From Amborella trichopoda (taxonomy: Eukaryota; Streptophyta; Magnoliopsida; Amborellales; Amborellaceae), in the NCBI RefSeq assembly GCF_000471905.2, contig NW_006498220.1, forward strand, positions 3,524,454-3,588,453: a DNA stretch of 64,000 nucleotides, in the 5' to 3' direction. The position numbers and the translations under genes are program-made. Positions within the stretch are counted from its first letter, which is position 1. Each line of letters begins with the position of its first letter. Under the pieces are notes generated by a model, which worked only from the letters and a program-made list of their open reading frames with translations, ran no database searches and was not told the DNA's origin. Shown here piece by piece: positions 10,895 through 21,760 of the stretch.

Positions 10895-11450
10895 CCACAG
10901 ACGGTGTCTTACTATCATCTGTGACGTGAGAGAGAAGGTGAGTGAGCACAGATGGCAATGTACTATTGTCTATGAAGAGAGAGAGGAAGGTAGAACATAG
11001 ACAACGGCTTGCTGCCGTTTGTGAAGAATGAGGAGAGAGAGAGGAGACACATATGAAATGAGAAAGTGAGAAAACAAGGATGACGACTTGCTGCTGTTTG
11101 TGAAGAGAGAGAAAGAGAAGGAACACAGATGGTGGCTTACTACCGTCAGTGAACAAAGAGAGAGACGGAACACAGATGGTGACTTGCTACCGTCAGTGAA
11201 TAAAGAGAGAGAAGGAACACAGACGATGGCTTGTTGTTGTCTGTAAAGAGAGAGAGAAGGTAGGTGAGCACAGACAACGGCTTACTACCGTCTGTGAAGG
11301 GAGAGAAAGGTAGAACACAGACGGTGGCTTGTTGTTGTATGTGAAGAGAGAGGAGACACAAACGACGACTTATGCTACTGTTTGTGTCAGACAGGGGGAA
11401 GTGAGAGAATCGACATAGCTGACGGTTGATGTTGTCATCTGTGTCAGAGA
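10895..11450 (-). repeat. Tandem hairpin-unit array in LTR E
   Basis: About ten units of roughly 45-60 bp. Palindromes pair arms such as CACAGAC with GTCTGTG, or CACAGATGGT with ACCGTCAGTG, around a GGCTTACT-like loop, separated by GAAGAGAGAGAAGG spacers. The stem family is the same as in LTR F and different from LTRs A, B and C. Confidence 0.72.
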
Positions 11451-12110
11451 AAAGAGAGAGAAAGAGAGATAAAGAAAAAAGAAGAAAGAGAAGAGAGAGA
11501 ATAAACACAGAGACCATGACGAGGCTCGTCAAAAAGGGTAGGCCCACATTGCTGTCCCTGAGAGGAGAGAGACAGAGAGAGAAAATACAAAGGCTACATC
11601 GAGGCCTACTAAAAAGGGTAGGCCTATGTTGCTACCCTTGTGAAGAGAGAGAAAGAGAGTAAAAAGAAACAGATAGAAGAAGAGAAAGGATAGAAGAGAG
11701 GAGAGAGAAAGGAAAGAAGAAAGAAGAGAGGGAAGGGAAAGAGAGAGAGCAAGAAGAGTGAGGAAGAGAAGAGAGAGAAAATATGAGAGAGATAAGAGAG
11801 AGAAGAGAAGAGAGGGAGAAAGAGAAGACAGAGAAGAGATGAGAGAGAGATAAGAGAGAAAGAGAAGAGAGGGAGAAGAGAGAGAAGAAAAGAGAGCAAA
11901 AGAGAAGAGAGAGAAGAAAAGAGAGCAAAAGAGAAGAGAGAGAAGAGAGAAAGAGCAGAGAGTGAAGAGAGAGAAGGAGAGAGAAAGAAGAGAGAGATAG
12001 AGAAGAGAAGACAGAAGAAAATAAAAAGAGAGAGAAGAGAGAAAGAGAAGAGAGAGAAAAAGAGAGAAGAAGCGAGAAGGAGAGAGACGAGAGAAAAATA
12101 CCTAACGATA
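11450..12110 (-). repeat. CT-rich tract of LTR E (GA-rich on plus strand)
   Basis: About 650 bases of GAGAGA, AAGAGAG and AGAGAAAGAG repeats on the plus strand, that is, CT-rich in the sense of the element. Two long minus-strand open frames across it encode only Leu/Ser/Phe runs and are not genes. Confidence 0.85.
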
Positions 12111-12220
12111 CCCATCCAAATTTTCTCTCTACTCTCTCTCCAAGCTGTAACCCAACACTCAAGCAAAACATGACTTTTTTATTAATCAAAGAAGGGCCAT
12201 TTACATGTAGATGGTACGCT

Positions 12221-12228
12221 CTTATATA
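12221..12228 (-). promoter_or_regulatory. TATA box of LTR E
   Basis: TATATAAG on the minus strand, downstream of the shared AATTGATGAAAATTAACAAT-like U3 block and upstream of the CT-rich tract. The position agrees with the other LTRs. Confidence 0.5.
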
Positions 12229-13604
12229 GAAGTGAGGACCAAACATGGGCAGATGATTAATATTTAACCTAATTGATGAAAATTAACAATTAAATGAATT
12301 AAATAAAATTAAGAAATAGGGATAAAATGATGATTTTTTCCTTGCACCAACAATCCATGAAATTCCAAACATGTCTCTATAATTGCCATGCAATCTTCAT
12401 GATATTTTGGGATCTGTTCAGGGTCCTTCTAATCTTCATCCAGTCAAAAGAGTATTCTTTTCTTGATCGACTGGGAATGATGATCGTCTTGATATCCTTT
12501 TTGAACCATGGATCGAACTCTCGGGCCATAATCATGATACGACAAAAACATGCGAAAATTGTGCAATCTTAGATTTAAGATTCAGTCTGTTTCTTAGTTG
12601 TTTTTGTTGGTTTCTTCGTTGTAGCATATCGAACATGTTTCCACGATCATTTTGCAAAAAGAACGACTCGATTTGGTCCCCGGACAACCATTTTCCAAAT
12701 TGGAAAACTTTGGCAGAAGTTTGGATTCCGGTGATTAGAATTGCCTCAACTTCAGAATAAATTTGTGTCGAATCTAACCGTCCATCACATACGAGGTTCA
12801 TCTCAGATGAAGCCTCTGACCGCGTGCTCATAATGGGGCTGGTTTGAGGTTGATCTGACACACGAGCATCGTGATATGGCCATTTGATCGAGGAGACGTA
12901 TTGCTGGAAATTTCCTGCTACTTTTGGAAGTTTTTTCTCGAACTTATTTATTCAATTTCTCTAGGCTCGAGCTGTGTTATCATGTGTGTCATCTATCAAA
13001 TTGATCGGGTCGTCAAGAAGAATATGCTCCTAAAATTTAAGATTGATCCGATCTGGGATGAGAAAGATACAGACATGTGAAGTTTTCTCCCAAAATTGAG
13101 AGCCATAGTTTCCATTAATGGTAACTGGTTCACCGAGGGTGCACCGTAATAGTGTAGTTCCTACCCAATTTGGGTAATGTGGCCATAACTTGCTCCAAAA
13201 GCATCGAAATTCATCGAAAATTAGTACCTAGGCTATTTTGAATGTTCTGAATTCAATGGTGATGGTATGGAGACTATTTGATGATCCGATAATGGTGTTG
13301 TAGCTCAAATTCTATTTTCAGCATTACAGAGGCAAAATTTTCAGAAGTTTTTTTGACGTCTGCATTGTCTAAAACTCATTGGAATGCGATGAACCTTGAC
13401 AGGTGTTCTTAAGAAACTCTTAGGCATGATATCAAACCTTCTTGGGTCATTATGAGACTGATGGAAATTTCAATTCTGGATCAGGGCTTATTGACCTTCG
13501 GCTTCTGTAATCCACAGGGATTTTGGTACATGTTGATCTAGGTCGCGAACTGCTCTCTCCTTATTCGCACCTAAGATAAAAGTGATGGAAAATGACCTCA
13601 AACA

Positions 13605-14570
13605 GCTTACCCCTCCAAATGTTGTGCTTCAAGAGAAGCAAGAAGTACAACATTCATTCGAAATCAAAATTGGTCGTTCAACTTTAGTTTTCTTCCTAGC
13701 CATTCGAATCACACGAACGTCAAAGGGATACTCGTACAAAGCTGCTTCTTGAAGGGGTGACCAAGGCGCTCAACTGGATGGCGGACTTGTGGTTCCAGTC
13801 GTGGAGACTTTTGGGCGATGACTTTAGAGTCTACACTCTATTAGACGTACAAGATGTTTTTAAAGTCTTCACCCTTGTTGGACTTATTTACGATGATGTT
13901 TGCTGCTACAACAGGTTTGCTTGGACAAGAAGCGTACCTTTGTAGTCCCCATCCTGTCAAGCCCAATCGGGGGTTTTTGTTGGCTTGTCCTGAATGTCTG
14001 GTCCGGCTAGCGAGGGATTTTGACGAGGCGGCCCTTGCTTGCTTTATCCTTGTTGTTGTGGGCAGGTATTGACCTGATTTGACAGTTTCTTCCCTGAGTG
14101 GGATCTGGAGGGATGATTTTAACGTTTATACCCCGTTGGACATGTGAATGGCGTTGTTTGTAGCCTCACCAGGTTTTCTTGGCCCGGATTGACAGTTTAT
14201 TTCTTGTGAATGATCTTGTTTTTGGGTGTCAATAACAGGATATCCTGCTATCGAGAATTTTTCTTGAAATGCTGGCTAAAACAGCTTATGGTGGCGGACG
14301 TTGTATCAACTAGCTTATTGATTTGAGCGCCCTTTCGGGTTTTTGCTTGAAAAGAGGGAAGTGGTGTTGTAAATACGAATTTAACCAACCTCCTTTCTAT
14401 TGGGCTCACAATGCCCTTTCGGGTTTTAACCCTGCCCGATTTTTAGTTACGGAACACTCTTACTCATGGTTTCGTGACCATGTTCGTCTATCATTTTTAC
14501 TCATGACGTTCCCCTTTTGGGTTTACATCATGTCCATATTTTTTATTTTTGTGGGACGTGTTTAAGGTCA
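13605..14570 (-). other. 3' untranslated region of the E element next to its 3' LTR
   Basis: No gene is recognised. Several copies of a CCCTTTCGGGTTTT-like motif are present (14328, 14408, 14511). Their reverse-complement counterparts (CCCCAAAAGGGG, AACCCGCAAAGGG) lie in the G element at 36150-36300, in the matching place before LTR D, so the two 3' regions are homologous. The short open frames here are not conserved between the copies. Confidence 0.55.
13606..13620 (-). other. Candidate polypurine tract of the E element
   Basis: On the minus strand the bases just before the LTR E start read TTTGGAGGGGTAAGC. A purine run directly before TG of the 3' LTR is where plus-strand DNA synthesis is primed in LTR retrotransposons. 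This is the clearest such tract in the window. Confidence 0.5.
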
Positions 14571-15310
14571 TGCCTCCGGGATGTGGACAAAGTAGTTTAA
14601 TGTCATGTGGCCAGGACATGCACTATAGTTTAAGACCATACAGCTGGACCGTGATGGAGATGGATGACAGTCTGTGGAGGCCATAAGGTGAGTATGGTGG
14701 TGGTTTGACTCACTTAGGGGGATGGCACGAGACTGTCTATGAACGATGGATTATGTTTATATGGAAGGTGGATAAGGGGTGACCCACTAACTCTCGATGA
14801 GTATGGATGAGGGAATGACTCACCGTGGTTTCATGAGTGTGAGTTCGACTCACTGGGGAATGTGGTGAGTTCATAAAGGGTAATGGAGATGGACTCGCTG
14901 GGAAGGAAATGAAGGTGGTAAAAATATGTATGGAGGCGTGTTTAAGGTCATGCCACTAGGACCTAGGCAAAGTAGTGAAGTGTCATGCGGTCAGGACGTG
15001 CACTATAGTTTATGGTCATACAGCTAGACCATTGTGCGAAGCAGTTTAACGTTATGTGGCCGGGACGTGCACTATAGTTTAGGGTCATACAATTAAACCG
15101 TTGAGCAATGTAGTTTAACGTCATGCGACCAGGACGTGCATTATAGTTTAGGGTCATACAGCTGAACCGTTGTGCGAAGCAGTTTAATGTCATGCAGTCA
15201 GGACAGGCACTATAGTTTAAGGTCATACAACTGGACCATTGTGCGAAGCAGTTTAATGTCATGCGGCCAGGATATGCACTAAAGTTTAGGTTCCTACAAC
15301 TAGACTGTGA
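14571..15310 (-). repeat. TTAAACT-type repeat cluster of the E element
   Basis: On the plus strand, units containing CACTATAGTTTAGGGTCAT and GCAGTTTAATGTCATGC recur about every 69 bases (ACTATAG-type motifs near 15003, 15071, 15140 and 15209), so one period is roughly two of the 35-base units of the other clusters. The reverse complement contains the ATGACCTTAAACT core. A 300-base stretch of TGACTCACTGGGG-like words (14640-14940) interrupts the cluster. Confidence 0.78.
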
Positions 15311-17675
15311 CGAGACTCCCCATGTATGCAGGTCGCCAAATGAGGGATGGACTCCCTGGGATAAATGAAGTGGATCAGGCTCCATGAGGAATGAGCCTGT
15401 GGATGGTGGTCTGACTCAGTGGGGATGAAGTGATCGAGACTCTTTATGGGCAGTGGGTTCAGATGGTGATGGTGGCTTCGTGAGGGATGGTAGGTAGAAA
15501 TGGACTCACTGGGGATTAGGAAGTGGGTATGACTCCTTGGGGATTGAACCTTGCTGATACACACACATAAACGAGATGGCTAGGGAAGGCATGCGTGAAG
15601 GCACATGTAAAGGGTGTGAGTACAAAGGCAACATTGCTGGTGACAACATAGGAACACGCTCGCGGCAAGCTACGCGAGCATGTGTGGCAGCCTGATGCAT
15701 GAATTCAAGGACAGTGGTTGAAGGTGAACACGAGCGGCGGCTACTTGGCGTCATGAGCACTCAGGACAGCTATGGGGTGCTGTGAACACTCACAACGACT
15801 ACGTGATGCTCTGAGCACTCACGGCGGCTACATGATCCTCTGAGCACTCACGGTGGCTACGTGATGCTCTGAACATGCACGATGGCTTGAGCGCACAGCG
15901 GTTGCATGGGGGAGACAAAACGCTCGTGGCAATTGATCATAGAGACAATCACACACAGTGGCTGAACTGGTGCATCTCAGGCTTGGACTCGGGCTGGCCC
16001 GACTCGTCACAATCCATTGTCGCTTGGTATCTTCAATATGTCTGCTTCTCAAAAATGCCCTCGATCTTTGTTTCAAAATGACACTCAAGTTCTCTTGAGC
16101 CTAGATGTCATCTTTCTTTTAGGAGGGGCAAGACAGAGATCTCCAGGTTATAAAAGGGGGGTAAAAACCCATTTTTATGTTTCTACCTTAACGTTTTCAC
16201 CGGGCAGCCAAAAGATTCCATCTAAGTTCAGGCGACCGTGTGCAGTGGGCCACAACAGGAGAAGGGAAGATTTCGGCCATTGTGGAAGGAGCTCCACTCG
16301 CGAACACTGGTGAAAGAGACCCCAGGGTGAAGGCAGATCGTCAACAGTTCATAGGGATCTTGATGGTGAACAGGGGAGTTTTCGGGGAGTTTCCGGTGAG
16401 TGCCGGTGGAGGTTTTCGGGACTCCGACGGTTTGCGCACGAAAGCCTAAGAATTCTTGGTAGTTTTACGACAGTTTTCTGGCAATTTCAGAGGTTTCCAG
16501 GGGCTCTACGGTGAATATCAGTAGTTGTCCAGCAAGGTGATCAAGGAAGATGAAGAGTCGTGACCCTAAAACTGTCACTTGTCCGCACGTGTGAAGGGGT
16601 AGGTGTGCTGTGAGGTGTCACGCACGGTAGCCAAGAGGACGACGCTGGCAAGAAGCACACGTGTAAGGTTTTTTAACACGTGCGATGGGCCTTGAGGGGT
16701 GGCGTGTGCAGCATTGGCATGCACGACAGCTGAATTTACTTGGCGAAGTACACACACGATAGCTTGAACGTGCATAGTAGAGTTCACATGTGGCAGCTGA
16801 ATTGCACACAGCAGAGTACAAACGTAGCGGGTGATCATGCATGGTGAAGTACATGCACAAAGGCTGGATTGTGCGCAGCAGAGTATATGCACGGCAGCTT
16901 TCGTGCTTGGCTGTGAACATGCACAACAGCCTAGCGTGCTCAGCAGCTTGGACCGTTACTCAAAAGGGGAAATGCTCGTATCCTCTGACAAGACCTTCTG
17001 AGAGGATTCCTCAGACGAAGAACTTTCTGAGGGTCAGGGACTTTGGAATTAGTAACTCAGTTAGGGGGAATCCCATCTGGCTCGCAAAGTCTGTTGGACA
17101 CCAAGTTCTCAAGTGCAATTGTGAACTCCTTGTTGTTCTGTGGAAGGGCACTTACTGCGAGCAGGGCATGCTCTCCTTCATAAGACAGTTCCTTATCAGA
17201 GAAGTCTGCTTTGTATGTCTGATATACTCGATCTAAAACCCTTCTTCGTGCCTCAGATGCTAGAGCAATATTGGTGATCAACTGTGCTCTTTTCCTCAGA
17301 TGCAAGAGCAATGCTAACACCCCTTCACATTCCATAGGGTTGAATTTTTTGAGATTTCGTAGTTGTAAAGAAAAGTTGTAATTGTAGCTTCTTTTTAATG
17401 AAAAATTTTGCTTGTCTACGCTGATTGTCTCCTCTACAACTACTACTTCTTTTTAGTGTAGTAAGTCTGCTGCACTCCCTCCTCCTTTTTGAGAGAGAGT
17501 TTTGAAGGTCGTGCCTCTTCGAAATTGTAAGAGTGGTGTATGTTTAGAGTCATACACTAAGACTTGAAGGTATGTCTAAGGTCTTTCCTTTGAGACCGTA
17601 GAAGTGGTGTGTTTTTAGAGTCATACACCAAGACTTGAAAGTATGTTTAAGGTCTTACCTTCGAGACAGTGAGGG
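15311..17675 (-). other. 3' untranslated region of the E element next to pol
   Basis: No gene is recognised. Blocks of short repeats include GTGAGTCC-type words on the minus strand (15310-15560), GAGCACTCACGGCGGCTAC repeats (15750-15870) and a TGCACG/CAGC-rich area (16570-16960). Near 17220-17340 the TTGCTCTTGCATCTGAGG motif shared with the A/B element appears on the minus strand. Near 17510-17670 there are two copies of a TCATACACCAAGACTTGAAG-like unit about 63 bases apart. Open frames here are Cys/His/Ser-rich by composition and show no family resemblance. Confidence 0.5.
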
Positions 17676-18840
17676 TCAGGGGTAATACCTTTTTAAGTAA
17701 CGTCCGTTGATAAGATGCATCGCATCCTTCCCTTCAAGATGAGTCAATATAAAAGCTCCATTTGAGGAGACCTTTTTTATTACATAAGGCCCCTCCCATT
17801 TTGGTTCAAACTTTCCTTTGCGTCATCCACGCATGATTATCGACCATTTTACTGCTAGAACCAAGTTACCACGAGTGAATGAACTGACTTTGACTGACTT
17901 GTCGAAAGCCCTCTTCATTCTCCCCTGATGGAGTTCAAGGTTCTGCTGAGCTTCCAATCTCTTCTCATCGAGTGCATCTAATTATTGATAATGAAGCTTG
18001 ACCTATTCGTCTTTTGTCATATCATGATCTATGCGGAGCGATGGAAGTTGGATCTTGAGGGGTAGCACCGCTTCACTCCCATAGTCTAAAAAATAAGGAG
18101 TAGAATAGGAGGCACTCCAAGTCATGGTGCAATAAGCCCATAAAACCTCAAGAAGTTTCTCATGTCAATTTTTCCTTGTCTTCGACACTGATTTCCTCAG
18201 AACGCGGCAAAGGGTCTTGTTGAAAGCTTTGGCCAAACCATTTGCTCAGGATGGTACATAGTACACTACTTTCACTCAAAGCCAAATTGGTTAGCCAAGC
18301 GATCAATATGCTAGCTCTTGAACTAGGGTCCATTGTCTAATACGATCCGATCAGGCACACCAAATCGGTAAATGATGTGATGTCGCACAAAGTTGGCTAC
18401 TGATTCTCTAGGGACATGTTTGAGAGGGATCGCTTTAGCCTATTTGGAGAAGTAATCCATAGCAGCTAAGATGAAAGTATGACCCAATGCTGAGGGAGGA
18501 TCGATGGGTCCGACAATGTCCATACCCATTTTGAGAAGGGCCATGACATCACCGTAGGATGGATAGGCTCTTGTGCCTGATGAATGAGGTTTGAATGTAT
18601 CTGACACACTTGGCACCTTTTAGCATAGGACAATGAATCTACAACCATCGATGGACAGTAATACCCCAACCTACATATCCATTCATAGAGCTTAGGACAG
18701 ACGACATGTACTTCTTCCAATACTTGCTTTGCCCCTTTTGTGTCAACGCATCATCAAAGCATCGAAGTAGGATGCCATCGAAGGATCGTCGAAAGAGAGC
18801 ATCTCCATCAAGAAAAGTGTATTTAGTGGTCATTCTTCGT
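17676..18840 (-). pseudogene. Integrase domain of the E pol
   Basis: Recognisable parts are TKYTFLDGDALFRRSFDGIL, RLGYYCPSMVVDSLSYAKRC-QVCQ of the zinc finger, VLDNGP with the second catalytic Asp, and the C-terminal end near 17700. Two lesions affect function. The zinc finger lost about eight residues including its second His (EEVHVVCPKL instead of an EVH-x-GAHQSGPKL type), and the catalytic Glu of NGLAEAFNK is Lys here (codon 18228-18230, GLAKAFNK). Frameshifts also separate the parts. Confidence 0.85.
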
Positions 18841-19159
18841 GTACTATTGCATTCAACACGATCGTCTGGTAACCGACAATGCTTAATAAAGTTGATTATG
18901 GGCTCCCTCCAATCTTTAAGTTGCTTGACTTCGATGGGTATCGGATCAACAACCTCTCCTTCTTACTTTTTAGACTTATCGTCTTGGTCCTGTTACGCCT
19001 TCTTTTCAGCTTCAAGAGCATCTTTAGTAGCAAGAAGTGCCCCAAATGGGTGAGTGAGGCATTCTAGAAAAAGGATTCTTTCATCATCCCCATCTAACTC
19101 TTTAACCAGCTCAATATGTCTCCACTCTACTACCCATATTGCTGCAATGGGTTCTTTTG

Positions 19160-19562
19160 AGGAAATTTGAATAGTGGAACAGTGCTTGGCGAGGGCATCA
19201 GCCTGGGCGTTCAACCTTCTAGGGATGTGCCCTAAGGAAAAGTCCTTGAGGTTTGCCATCAAGGTCTTAGCAGTGTCATGGTAAGGCTTGAGGCTGCCTT
19301 TTCTCACATCGTATATCCCTTTAAGCTGTCGTATTACCAGCTTGTAATCGCCAAAAATGGCCAACCATTCCAACAAGAGATCTAAAGCGACTTCAAGCCC
19401 TATTATGAGGGCCTGATACTCAGCATCATTGTGTGAGTTGGCTTTTACGAGGGATAAGGACAAAGGAATGACACCATCTTACGAGGTCAAGAATACTATT
19501 CCAACACCACCTCTTTCAGACTGAATGCCCCCGTCAAAGTACATCTTCCAATCATAAACTGG
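19160..19562 (-). pseudogene. Archaeal-type RNase H domain of the E pol
   Basis: All four catalytic acidic residues can be read: Asp in MYFDGG (19533-19535), Glu in AEYQALIIGLE (19419-19421), Asp in GDYKLVIRQLKG (19347-19349) and Asp in ADALAK (19197-19199). Only one in-frame stop (TAA at 19481-19479) interrupts the domain. Presence of this second RNase H next to the ordinary one is the defining trait of the Tat group. Confidence 0.9.
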
Positions 19563-20216
19563 CACAGTGCAAAACATTTCCTCATTGGGGAGGTCACTTG
19601 ACAAGGGAGATTCTGCCGATAAGGGGTGTGCTGTCAGGAAATTAGCCAGGGCTTGACCTTTGACGGCCTTTTGCGGCACGTACTTGATGTCAAATTCCAT
19701 AAGTAAGAGCGCCCATTTATCCAAGCATCCTGAGAGGCAAGGGTGAGACATAAGGAATTTGATGGGGTCAGCTCTTGAAAAACGTTGCACCTCATGACCA
19801 AGCAGATAATGGCGAAGCTTTTGTACCCCAAAGATCAATGCTAGGCACATCTTTTCTATGGGCAAGTAATTCTTTTCAACCCCTTGCATACTGCGGCTGA
19901 GGTAATATAGAGTGATTTATTTCCCTCCCTCATTGTTTTGTGTCAGAAGTGCACTAAGCGACTCGTCAAGGGCGGTCACGTATAGAATGAGGGGCCTTCC
20001 TAACATTGGCATGGAGAGTATCGGGGGGTGTAGCAAATATTCTTTGATGTCATCCAAGGCGACCTGACATGCCTCATCCCATATGAAAGGAGAGTCCTTC
20101 TTCAACAAGTGTGTAAAAGGCTTACAACGACCTAAGAGATTAGAAATGAATCTCCGAATATAAGCAAGCTGACCTTGAAGAGACCGAAGTTCTCGGAGCG
20201 TTGTTGGCTGTGGCAT
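19563..20216 (-). pseudogene. RT connection and RNase H domain of the E pol
   Basis: It opens with PQPTTLRELRSLQGQLAYIR, the usual RT-RNH joint of plant Ty3/gypsy elements, followed by LLKKDSPFIWDEACQVALDD, then NYLPIEKMCLALIFGVQKLR and HYLLGHEV. The tether ALANFLTAHP leads on to aRNH. One stop (19919-19917) breaks the frame after NNEGGK. The expected role was removal of RNA template during cDNA synthesis. Confidence 0.9.
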
Positions 20217-20950
20217 TCCTCGAATTGCCTTGATCTTGACAGGCTCGATCTTTAATCCCTGATATCTGACAATGAACCTTAAGAATTTTCTTGAACGTAC
20301 ACCAAAGGCTCATTTCAAGGGGTTCATCTTGAACTGATGGAGGTGGAGCCGCTCGAACACTAGCTCAACGTCTTGCATGTGAACATCCCTGCTTCTCGGA
20401 TTTCACTACCAAATCATGGCATCATTACATAGTAGAAGACCCCTTTGGAAGTAAGGAAGGCGGTGGCTTCCTCGTCCTCTGGTGCCATCCTTATCTGATT
20501 GTACCCTAAATATCCATCCATGAAGGAGAAAATTTGGCAATGGGCTGTGGAATCGATACGCATTTATGTGAACGGCAATGGGAAGTCGTCCTTTGGACAG
20601 GCAGTGTTCAAGTCACGGAAGTCGATACAGACCCTGATTTGCCCGTACTTCTTCTTAACTGGCACAACATTGGTGATCCATTTCGGGTATTTGGGTTCTA
20701 GAATAAAACTTGCTTCCTTGAGTTTAGTTACCTCAGCATCTATCTGCATTTCAAGGTCAGACCGAAACCTTCTCGATTTCTGCTTCACAAGTTTGAAGGA
20801 TGGGTAAATGTCGAGCCGATGTACCACGACCCAAGGATCGAGACAGGGCATCTCATGATAGTGTCAAGTGAAGACGTCTCGGTTTGCCCGTAGAAAGGCA
20901 ATATAGCGTTCCTTCTCTTTTGGCATCATGTTTGCTGAAATAAAACTTGG
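20217..20950 (-). pseudogene. Reverse transcriptase domain of the E pol, catalytic core deleted
   Basis: The N-terminal RT blocks are readable: HYHEMPCLDP, FRSDLEMQIDAEVTKLKEAS, YPKWITNVVPVKK and RVCIDFRDLNTACPKDDFPL. After YYVMMP-FG at about 20408 the sequence jumps directly to a REAGMFTCKTL-like stretch followed, in another frame, by FERLHLHQFKMNPLK. The segment that should carry the YVDD active site (about 40 residues) is missing. The element could not have made DNA with its own RT after this deletion. Confidence 0.88.
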
Positions 20951-21290
20951 CCTTGGGTCATTATTGTCACCCAAGTTCATTTCTTCGAGATTGCCAGCCA
21001 CAGCATGTCCACCTTCTTTCCATTCCCCAGGGGCTTCTTGAACTTCCACTTCGTTCGGTGACCTAAAGGATCCTTCATTGACCTCGAATGTCTCGACTTC
21101 AAAGCTTGTGAGTACCCATTCTCTTGACATCTCCGCCTCAAATTGGGCTTTAACGGTATAGAGCATGGTGGCTACTTCTACCTCTTGTTTGCTAGATGAG
21201 GGGTCGGTTTCAAGTAGAGGAAGTGCATATGGCTGAGAGGGCAAATTTTGAGGCACCTGGGTTGATTGGGAAGAGTAGGGCTCAGAATGT

Positions 21291-21760
21291 GCGAGGGGAG
21301 AGTTCTATGATTCAACGATCATAAATATAGCCGCCACATCATCCTCGTTTTTGCGATCACCATTTCCATATACTTCTGGATCCACCACGGGTTTTAACGA
21401 GATGGTAGGTTGTGGGCTAAGTTTAAGTAATGAGGGTTGGTTTTGGGGTATCGGTTGTCTTTGTTGTACAACCGGCATGGTTTGAAGGTATTGTGAGGTT
21501 TGGGAAGTTAAAGATTGTACCACCGGGATTGGTGTCGATTGGCCAGGTGGGGAGCCGAGTCTGGTGTGGACTGGTTAGATTGGGTGATAGGGGTAGGTGT
21601 TGGTAAAATGGAGATTGATGGAGGTTGATGGTTTGGAGATGACTGGTCATATGGGACCAATAGTGATCCCAAGAACCTAAGGAGTCGTGGATTGGTCGGT
21701 GTGTTAGAATAAAGGATGAGTGGCAGACCATGGTACTTTAAAAGCCTCGGTTTCTACACA
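21291..21760 (-). other. Pro-rich linker region of the E element
   Basis: Minus-strand translation gives Pro/Ser/Thr/Gln-rich segments such as SLTSQTSQYLQTMPVVQQRQ and HQTRLPTWPIDTNPG. It fills the interval between the gag end and RT where protease is expected, but no D-S/T-G type motif is visible. Either the protease was deleted or this subfamily has an unusually long spacer. A comparable Pro/Gln-rich spacer precedes the protease fragment at 34080-34200. Confidence 0.45.

Larger units (their letters stand above)
10889..13604 (-). mobile_element. Tat-type LTR E (minus strand), U5 end missing
   Basis: Read on the minus strand, it begins TGTTTGAGGTCATTTTCC at 13604, contains the conserved U3 core near 12250-12350 and a TATA-like box (12221-12228), then the purine-strand image of the CT-rich tract (about 11450-12110) and a hairpin array (about 10895-11450). 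It stops there, lacking the last several hundred bases of U5 found in its close relative LTR F. The internal side carries a purine run consistent with a polypurine tract, so it is the 3' LTR of the minus-strand E element. Confidence 0.85.
17676..21290 (-). pseudogene. Tat-type pol pseudogene of the E element (RT, RNH, aRNH, INT)
   Basis: This is the best preserved pol in the window, read on the minus strand. The order is an acidic linker (NLGDNNDPRPSFISANM, 20930-20985), the RT entry (KERYIAFLRANRDVFT), RT, RNase H, aRNH and integrase, ending with TGA at 17678-17676. RNH plus aRNH (20216-18993) stay in one frame for about 408 codons, with only two stops (TAA at 19919-19917 and at 19481-19479). 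The RT and integrase parts are frameshifted. No protease core is recognised upstream, where a Pro-rich stretch stands instead. With LTR E it formed one element, cut on its gag side by LTR G. Confidence 0.92.

Noticed and set aside
11624..12246. Two overlapping minus-strand open frames of 180 and 204 residues
   Set aside because: These are simple-sequence translations of the CT-rich tract of LTR E. Two frames being open at once shows it is compositional.
15286..15760. His/Ser-rich minus-strand frames
   Set aside because: They fall in the repeat-rich 3' region of the E element and translate short repeats.
16575..16926. Cys-rich minus-strand frames of about 100 residues, like small secreted peptides
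   Set aside because: The Cys codons come from TGCA/GTGCAC-rich repeats; two frames are open at once and no signal peptide or conserved spacing is seen.
17676..21290. Possibility of a plant pararetrovirus instead of a retrotransposon
   Set aside because: LTRs with PBS, an integrase, and the RNH-aRNH order are present, and no movement protein or coat protein motif is seen.
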